Shown piece by piece: positions 58,389 to 64,000 of a stretch of 64,000 nt of DNA; positions within the stretch are counted from its first letter, which is position 1; each line of letters begins with the position of its first letter. Source of the DNA: Cryptomeria japonica (Eukaryota; Streptophyta; Pinopsida; Cupressales; Cupressaceae); contig NC_081415.1 of NCBI RefSeq assembly GCF_030272615.1, positions 261,144,425-261,208,424 of the forward strand. Reading direction: 5' to 3'. The notes beneath the pieces were generated by a model, which was not told where the DNA came from, searched no databases, and saw only the letters and a program-made list of their open reading frames with translations. The translations under genes and the position numbers were made by a program.

Positions 58389-59206
58389 CTACAGGAACTG
58401 CGCCCTTAATGTCTTCTTTAGTTGCTGTAGGAACTTCTTCAGATTCTTCAATACCTCTTCAAAATTTGAACCATAGGTGGTAAAATCATCCATATAGATC
58501 TCCATGTTATCCTGAGAGATATCTGAAAATATGCTTATCACTGCTCTTTGAAAAGTAGCTGGAGCATTACATAATCCAAAATGAAGGACATAATGTGCAT
58601 ATGTTGCCCAAGGACAAGTAAATGCAGTCTTTTCCTGATCTTTGGGAGCAATTTGAATTTGGTTGTAGCCATTGAATCCATCCAGGAATGAGAAGTACCA
58701 CTTCCCTGCCAAGAAGTCTAATACCTAACCCACAAATGGTAATAGGGAATGATCCTTCCTAGTTGCTAAATTCAAAGCTCTATAATCGATAAATACCCGC
58801 CATTTACCTCCTTTCTTTGGAACTATCACTAGAGGTGACACCCATTGACTATCTGAGATAGGATAGATAAATCCAGCATTTAATAATTTCTACAATTGCT
58901 CTTTAACTAATTCTCTTAATGTGGGATTAATTATTCTATGTGGCTGTCTAAGTGGTATACAGTCCTCTTTTATGTAGATATGGTGGGTACAAACTGTAGG
59001 ATCAATACCATGCATGTCTTTGTAATCCCATGCAAAAGCCTGTTGGTGACATTTAAGCAAGTCAACCAGTGTTATTCTTTGATTCCCTGTGAGTTGATTG
59101 TTGATATTCAAATATTTGTTTCGATCAACTTCCACTTTGACAGTAAGATCAACCTGAGATGCCTCAGAAAGATGAGAAGTGCAGACTTCCTACGGCAACA
59201 GGGTAT
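58389..59206 (-). pseudogene. Gypsy A2 unit 1 RT fragment fused to 3' sequence
   Basis: 59135-58890 has CHQQAFAWDYKDMHGIDP, then KKGGKWR.., then FLDGFNGYNQIQIAPKDQ, LHFGLCNAPATFQRAV and the active-site YMDDF (58712-58440). After NLKKFLQQ the frame jumps straight into post-integrase/spacer sequence (LKKTLRAQFL), so about 2.6 kb of RT, RNase H and integrase present in A1 are deleted. Stops occur between the blocks. Confidence 0.85.
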
Positions 59207-60088
59207 GCAAAATATCAGTGGCTGCAGGAAAATCTGATGCTGTAATATTTGATACTAACTCTCGCAACTACTACCCTTGTCTTAATAGATTTATCATAAT
59301 TTTATAGAGAATCGAATCATCATCAAGAAGTTGTATGAATGGTTCTCTATTAATCATCATAAGATGATTCATAGAATCAACTCCTTCCTCAAATTCTTCT
59401 CCCACATTAGGCCAAACGACTTGCTGTTGATCAAGTTGGGGCAAAGCAGGAGAATATAGAGCCAAAGTTTTGGTTGTATTTCCATCTGAAATAGTCATAT
59501 CTCCTTACCAACATCCAATATATGCATCGGCTGTATCAAGCCAAGGTCTTCCCAAGATAACTAGATATCCTCCCAATGTAGCTTTAGGAGACAAGATCAT
59601 AAAATCTACAAGATACTCCCAAGAATCCAAAGTAACAACCACATCTTCAATCATACCAATAGGCCGAAGTCTAGAACTGTCAGCAAGCTGCAGGTCTAAG
59701 ACTGGTTATGTCAAGTTTCTGCATAACATCTCTTGTTATTACATTGATGGCTGCTCCAAAATCTATTAAAGCATTCTTTATCTGAGTGTCATTGGTGACT
59801 ATTTTCGCAACAGGGCTACCAGGATCAGTATATTTAGGAATTAAAGCGTTTCCTAACATGATATCAACTAATTGACCCATTAAATGTACTGTTTGTGGAT
59901 CCTTTTTCTTTCTACCAAGCTTCTTCAAACATGCCTCCTTAAGTACCTTACCATAAATAGGGACACCCTTAATAGCTTGTAACAATGGAATTTTAACACA
60001 TACATGTTTCATCTGATCTATGATATCAAAACTTAGCTCCTCTTCCTATAGAATCTCTTTAGCTTGCAACCTATGAGGAAATGGAGGT
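59207..60088 (-). pseudogene. Gypsy A2 protease segment, copy 1 of an 885-bp tandem pair
   Basis: 60012-59680 reads KHVCVKIPLLQAIKGVPIYG.., then the protease motif ALIDFGAAINVI (Asp kept, Phe at the next position). 59498-59271 reads MTISDGNTTKTLALYSPA. A stop or deletion around 59690 removes about 13 bases present in copy 2, breaking the frame. Confidence 0.8.
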
Positions 60089-60990
60089 ATGCAAAATATC
60101 AGTGGCTGCAGGAAAATCTGATGCTGGAATATTTGATACTAACTCCCGCGACTGCTGCCCTTGTCTTAACTGATTTATCATAATTTTATAGAGAATTGAA
60201 TCATCATCAAGAAGTTGTATGAATGGTTCTCTATTAATCATCATAAGATGATTCATAGAATCAACTCCTTCCTCAAATTCTTCTCCCACGTTAGGCCAAA
60301 CGGCTTGCTGTTGATCAAGTTGGGGCTAAGCAGGAGAATATAGAGCCAATGTTTTGGTTGTATTTCCATCTGAAATAGTTATATCTCCTGACCGGCATCC
60401 AATATATGCATCGACTGTATCAAGCCAAGGTCTTCCCAAGATAACTAGATATCCTCCCAATGTAGCTTTAGGAGACAAGATCATAAAATCTGTAGGATAC
60501 TCCCAAGAATCCAAAGTAACAACCACATCTTCAATCATACCATCAGGCCGAACTCTGGAACTGTCAGGAAGCTGCAGGTCTGTAGGTGTAGGTGTAATAC
60601 TGGTTATGTCAAGTTTCTGCATAACATCTCTTGCTATTACATTGATGGCTGCTCCAAAATCTATTAAAGCATTCTTTATCTGAGTGTCATTGGTGACTAT
60701 TTTCACAACAGGGCTACCAGGATCAGTATATTTAGGAATTGAAGCCTTTCCTAACATGATATCAGCTAATTGACCCATTACATGTACTATTTGCGGATCC
60801 TTTTTCTTTCTACCAGTCTTCTTCAAACATGCCTCCTTAAGTGCCTTACCATAAATAAGGACATCCTTAATAGCTTGTAACAATGGAATTTTAACACATA
60901 CATGTTTCATCTGATCTATGATATCAAAACTTAGCTCCTCTTCCTATAGAATCTCTTTAGCTTGCAACCTATGAGGAAATGGAGGTATTT
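60089..60990 (-). pseudogene. Gypsy A2 protease segment, copy 2 of the tandem pair
   Basis: A 194-codon open frame (60910-60326) spans the Gag-protease linker (GRKKKDPQIVHVMGQLADIM), the protease core ALIDFGAAINVI and VILGRPWLDT. It is better preserved than copy 1 and than A1. The join to copy 1 is at 60088/60089 (GGAGGT|ATGCAAAAT on +). On the other side it joins 3' ORF sequence of unit 2 at about 60990. Confidence 0.8.
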
Positions 60991-62413
60991 GGAGGTATTT
61001 GCTGACAATTGTGTCAACTCAGGAACTATACTGACAATTGTGTCAACTTTAGCTTTCAATTCCTCAATCTGATTATCCCTCTTTTTAATTTTTTTCTGTT
61101 GTTTATCAATAATCCCATGTAACCTAGCCCTCTCTATTTCCCACTGCCTATAAAATGTAAGTGCGATAGACAAACTAGTGAGAGATGAAGGAGGTCTATT
61201 AGCTATTACCTGAGGGCGTGAGATTTCTTCAATAGGTTCTCCAAATTGTTCTGCTACTTGTGCCAGATTTGCAAGTCTATCGGCACCATGTTCTTCCTAT
61301 GATTTAATCTCTGGTGACTCTCATGCCCTTCTTCTGATGTTTCTACTGAAATGACTTCCATTGCTTCCCCTACTACTCAAACTTTCTGTTTACTCCACCG
61401 AGTCCTTGCATACATTTTTCAGAGTGGCTGCAAGAACAGTTCTTGTAAGAGGTGATGCTGCAGGAGAACTTTCTTTTAGCCTACGCTTTTTAGCTACAAG
61501 AGAAACATGTGCTACTTGAGGCTGCATTATGCTTTCTCTTTGCGTCAATTGTCTCTACATCTTTCCCTTTTCCTTTAGAAGATATCGCTCCACTTTGATG
61601 AGTGGAGGGATTCTCAATATTTGTTTCCATCACTATTTCTTCTGCAACAGTCAAAGCTTCATTGGCAATAGGAGGTTCATCCTCTGCAAAAACCCTAGGG
61701 GATGAGGGCTCTCTGATATCCTCCTCTTGGGCTGCTAATTCTTCTGCAATAGGAGTATTTTCCTCCCTAAATTAAAGTATATCTTCTAATACCCCCCATG
61801 CCATTTGATAAACATCCCTAAGAGAAGTTCTACTAACAATTTTATTAGGCCATGATGATTAACAAAACAATTTGCTCCCTTTTTGTGTTTCTTTTGCACT
61901 TATGGAAATAAGGTGATATAGAAAGTTGGGAACATTTACCCTTTGGCCATGCCATAAATGACTAAGCAGTTTAAAATGGACCAAACGCAAAATTGAGTAC
62001 CTTCCATCGGAGGTAATGTATTTCATCACATACAATGTCACTTGAGGCCATTCTGCCAGAAGAGATATCCGTCTGGTTCCCTATTTGTCCACCCTTAGGG
62101 GCCCATCTACTGGGTGTGTAAATTCTGCCCTAGCGCTTCTTGCATCCTTAGATTCAAGAAACAACTCTCCTTCCTGCAACAACCCAGTAACTTTAGCTAT
62201 TCACTGCTCTGTGGCAATAACTCTCAATCCCTTGACAAAGGCCTCTCCTTCATTGAATGTACCCATGAATTCAGAAGCAATTTCTTCATTGTAATCTATT
62301 ATTTAAAAAAAATAATCAATCCACCCATGCATACGGAAATAATGCTCACATAGGACATCCTGCAACAACATGTCATGAATTATAGGTTCACGGTGGATAG
62401 GATCTCCACCCAT
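60991..62413 (-). pseudogene. Gypsy A2 unit 2 extra 3' ORF
   Basis: The ATG at 62413 begins MGGDPIHREP. The same block order as unit 1 (phrases ALYVMKYITSDGRYS-like, RVNVPNFLYHLISISAKET) ends at the coiled-coil segment (RDNQIEELKAKVDTIV, about 61080). The C-terminal block is missing: the frame runs into the protease copy 2 junction. A local 8-10 bp duplication (GGAGGTATTT twice) and a doubled GACAATTGTGTCAACT mark the junction. Confidence 0.75.
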
Positions 62414-62920
62414 GTCTATTTCTTCTCTCAAAATAATTTCCACAATAGAGAATGAGGGACTGAGGTAAGCTGCAGAGCTGAAAAATATTTTGCTCGAAAA
62501 TGCCTTACTTACTTCCAGTTTCTTTCAATGATTTCGGTGGGAGGATGAACTGATCGTTCATGGAAAAGAATGTCTTATTCAAAAATGATGTTAGGCAAAT
62601 CAAAGCAGATTACTGACAAGGATGAATAAATACCCAACTTGGAAATCGGACCATAAAACGACCCCCAACTAATGATGGCATGTGTCCACACATGTGGAAA
62701 GGATAGAGAGAAGAGTACATGGATTTAAAATAGGTAATAATCATAGAAAAATAATAAATGCATAATTAATAAAAAATAAACAATGTACATACTTGCAGTC
62801 GTACCAATAAATGTTGCATGAAATGATTAGCTAACAAAAAGGGGTGAAATGAGATGATGTCACATTAATTAAGTGATAGATAGAGAGATGGAATGGGATG
62901 ACGTGGACAAATTTTTTTGA
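62414..62920 (-). other. Gypsy A2 unit 2 spacer
   Basis: Near-copy of 57792-58300 with scattered substitutions; non-coding. Confidence 0.65.
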
Positions 62921-63835
62921 TTATCGGAGAATAATATCTCCATAAGACAGAAATATTTTTATGAAAGCATGCTTGAAGAATTTATTGAATGCTAAGAACT
63001 TTCCCTGTAGAAACTGCAGGAACTGTGCCCTTAATGTCTTCTCTGGTTGCTGCAGAAACTTCTTTAGATTCTTCAATGCCTCTTCAAATTTTGAACCATA
63101 GGTGGTAAAATCATCCATATAGATCTCCATGTTATCTTGAGAGATAAATGAAAATATGCTTATCACTGCTCTTTGAAAAGTAGCTGGAGCATTACATAAT
63201 CCAAAATGAAGGACATAATGTGCATGTGTTCCCCAAGGACAAGTAAATGTAGTCTTTTCTTGATCTTTGGGAGCAATTTGAATCTGGTTGTAGCCACTGA
63301 ATCCATCCAGGAATGAGAAGTACCGCTTCCCTGCCAAGAAGTCTAATACCTAACCCACAAATGGTAATAGGGAATGATCCTTCCTAGTTGCTAAATTCAA
63401 AGCTCTATAATCCACAAATACCCACCATTTACCTCCTTTCTTTGGAACTATCACTAGAGGTGACACCCATTGACTATCTGAGATAGGATAGATAAATCCA
63501 GCATTTAATAATTTCTTCAATTCCTCTTTAACTAATTCTCTTAATGCAGTATTAATTCTTATATGTGGCTGTCTAAGTGGTCTACAGTCCTCTTTTATGT
63601 AGATACGGTGGGTAAAAACTGTAGGATCAATGCCATGCATGTCTTTGTAATCCCATGCAAAAGCGTGTTGGTGACATTTAAGCAAGTCAACCAATGTTAT
63701 TCTTTGATTCCCTGTGAGTTGATTGTTGATATTCAAATATTTGTTTCGATCAACTTCCACTTTGACAGTAAGATCAACCTGAGATGCCTCAGAAAGATGA
63801 GAAGTGCAGACTTCCTGCAGCAACAGGGTATGCAA
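62921..63835 (-). pseudogene. Gypsy A2 unit 2 RT fragment fused to 3' sequence
   Basis: 63835-63350 carries the linker (CHQHAFAWDYKDMHGIDP), WVSPLVIVPKKGGKWW and VDYRALNLATRKD. 63337-62921 carries FLDGFSGYNQIQIAPKDQ and YMDDF, then the same deletion joint after NLKKFLQQ as in unit 1. It is better preserved than unit 1, with a stop between the two blocks only. Confidence 0.85.
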
Positions 63836-64000
63836 AATATCAATGGCTGTAGGAAAATCTGATGCTGGAATATTTGATACTAACTCTCACGACTACTACC
63901 CTTGTCTTAACTGATTTATCATAATTTTATAGAGAATCGAATCATCATCAAGAAGTTGTATGAATGGTTCTCTATTAATCATCATAAGATGATTCATAGA
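63836..64000 (-). pseudogene. Gypsy A2 unit 2: start of protease/linker segment, cut by window end
   Basis: Matches 59212-59375 of unit 1 (phrases ATAATTTTATAGAGAATCGA, AAGAAGTTGTATGAATGG), so the tandem unit continues beyond the window. Confidence 0.8.

Larger units (their letters stand above)
56151..64000 (-). mobile_element. Gypsy A2 internal region, pol-deleted and duplicated in tandem
   Basis: Minus order from the right: RT fragment, 3' ORF (unit 2), protease, protease again, RT fragment, 3' ORF (unit 1), then the copia-like insertion and the 3' LTR. Corresponding points are 4622 bp apart (57791 and 62413; 57492 and 62114). Within unit 1 the protease segment is itself doubled (885-bp period). 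The 3' half of RT, RNase H and integrase are missing from both units. The 5' LTR is beyond the window. Confidence 0.85.

Noticed and set aside
1-64000. tRNA, rRNA, organellar insertions or telomeric repeats
   Set aside because: None seen; the only tRNA-like matches are the 12-21 base primer sites of LTR elements.

Overview
This window is nuclear DNA from a land plant with a large, repeat-rich genome. No host gene, rRNA, tRNA or bacterial-type signal could be supported. Almost every recognisable coding stretch belongs to a retrotransposon: plant L1-type LINEs, Ty1/copia elements, Ty3/gypsy elements of Athila-like layout, and a long LTR element without pol. The AT-rich background, nested broken elements, solo LTR and very long non-coding LTR elements suggest a gymnosperm-like genome, but that assignment is a guess from composition; only 'plant' is firm.

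Layout. 1-3090: 3' part of a LINE on +. 3091-11030: gene-free, with an AT-palindrome-rich LTR-like segment (3962-4612), a degenerate repeat field (6645-8430) and a solo LTR with target-site duplication (7715-8177). 11280-16211: a near-complete, young Ty1/copia element on - with both LTRs, PBS, PPT and a 5-bp target-site duplication, inserted at a tandem repeat of the host sequence. 16421-20050: gene-free, small tandem repeats. 20050-22939: 5' part of a second LINE on + (ORF1 with DUF4283-like and zinc-knuckle parts, ORF2 endonuclease), cut by gypsy element A1. 22940-32232: A1 on - (gag, protease, RT, RNase H, integrase, then a roughly 640-codon extra 3' ORF). 32233-42970: LTR element B, about 10.7 kb, no recognisable pol, apparently with an internal inversion, and carrying an unusual field of TAGCGCAT-type repeats. 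42971-47757: 5' two thirds of a second copia on -. 47758-50884: a third LINE on -, cut by gypsy A2. 50885-64000: A2 on - (3' LTR, PPT), interrupted by a third, coiled-coil/zinc-knuckle copia-like element on + (about 52657-56150). The rest of A2 is a pol-deleted internal region duplicated in tandem (period about 4.62 kb), with a further 885-bp tandem duplication of its protease segment.

How the parts relate. Nothing here forms a cellular pathway. The history is layered insertion and recombination: gypsy A1 and A2 each landed in a LINE ORF2; B abuts an A1 LTR on one side and copia 2 on the other without a target-site duplication; the third copia-like element sits in A2. All polyproteins carry stops or frameshifts. 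The copia at 11-16 kb is the least damaged: its two LTRs differ by three substitutions and one 26-bp indel by eye. The observations most worth a second look are the TAGCGC repeat field and inversion in B, the tandem pol-less gypsy units, the five-knuckle coiled-coil ORF, and the extra 3' ORF of the gypsy elements.
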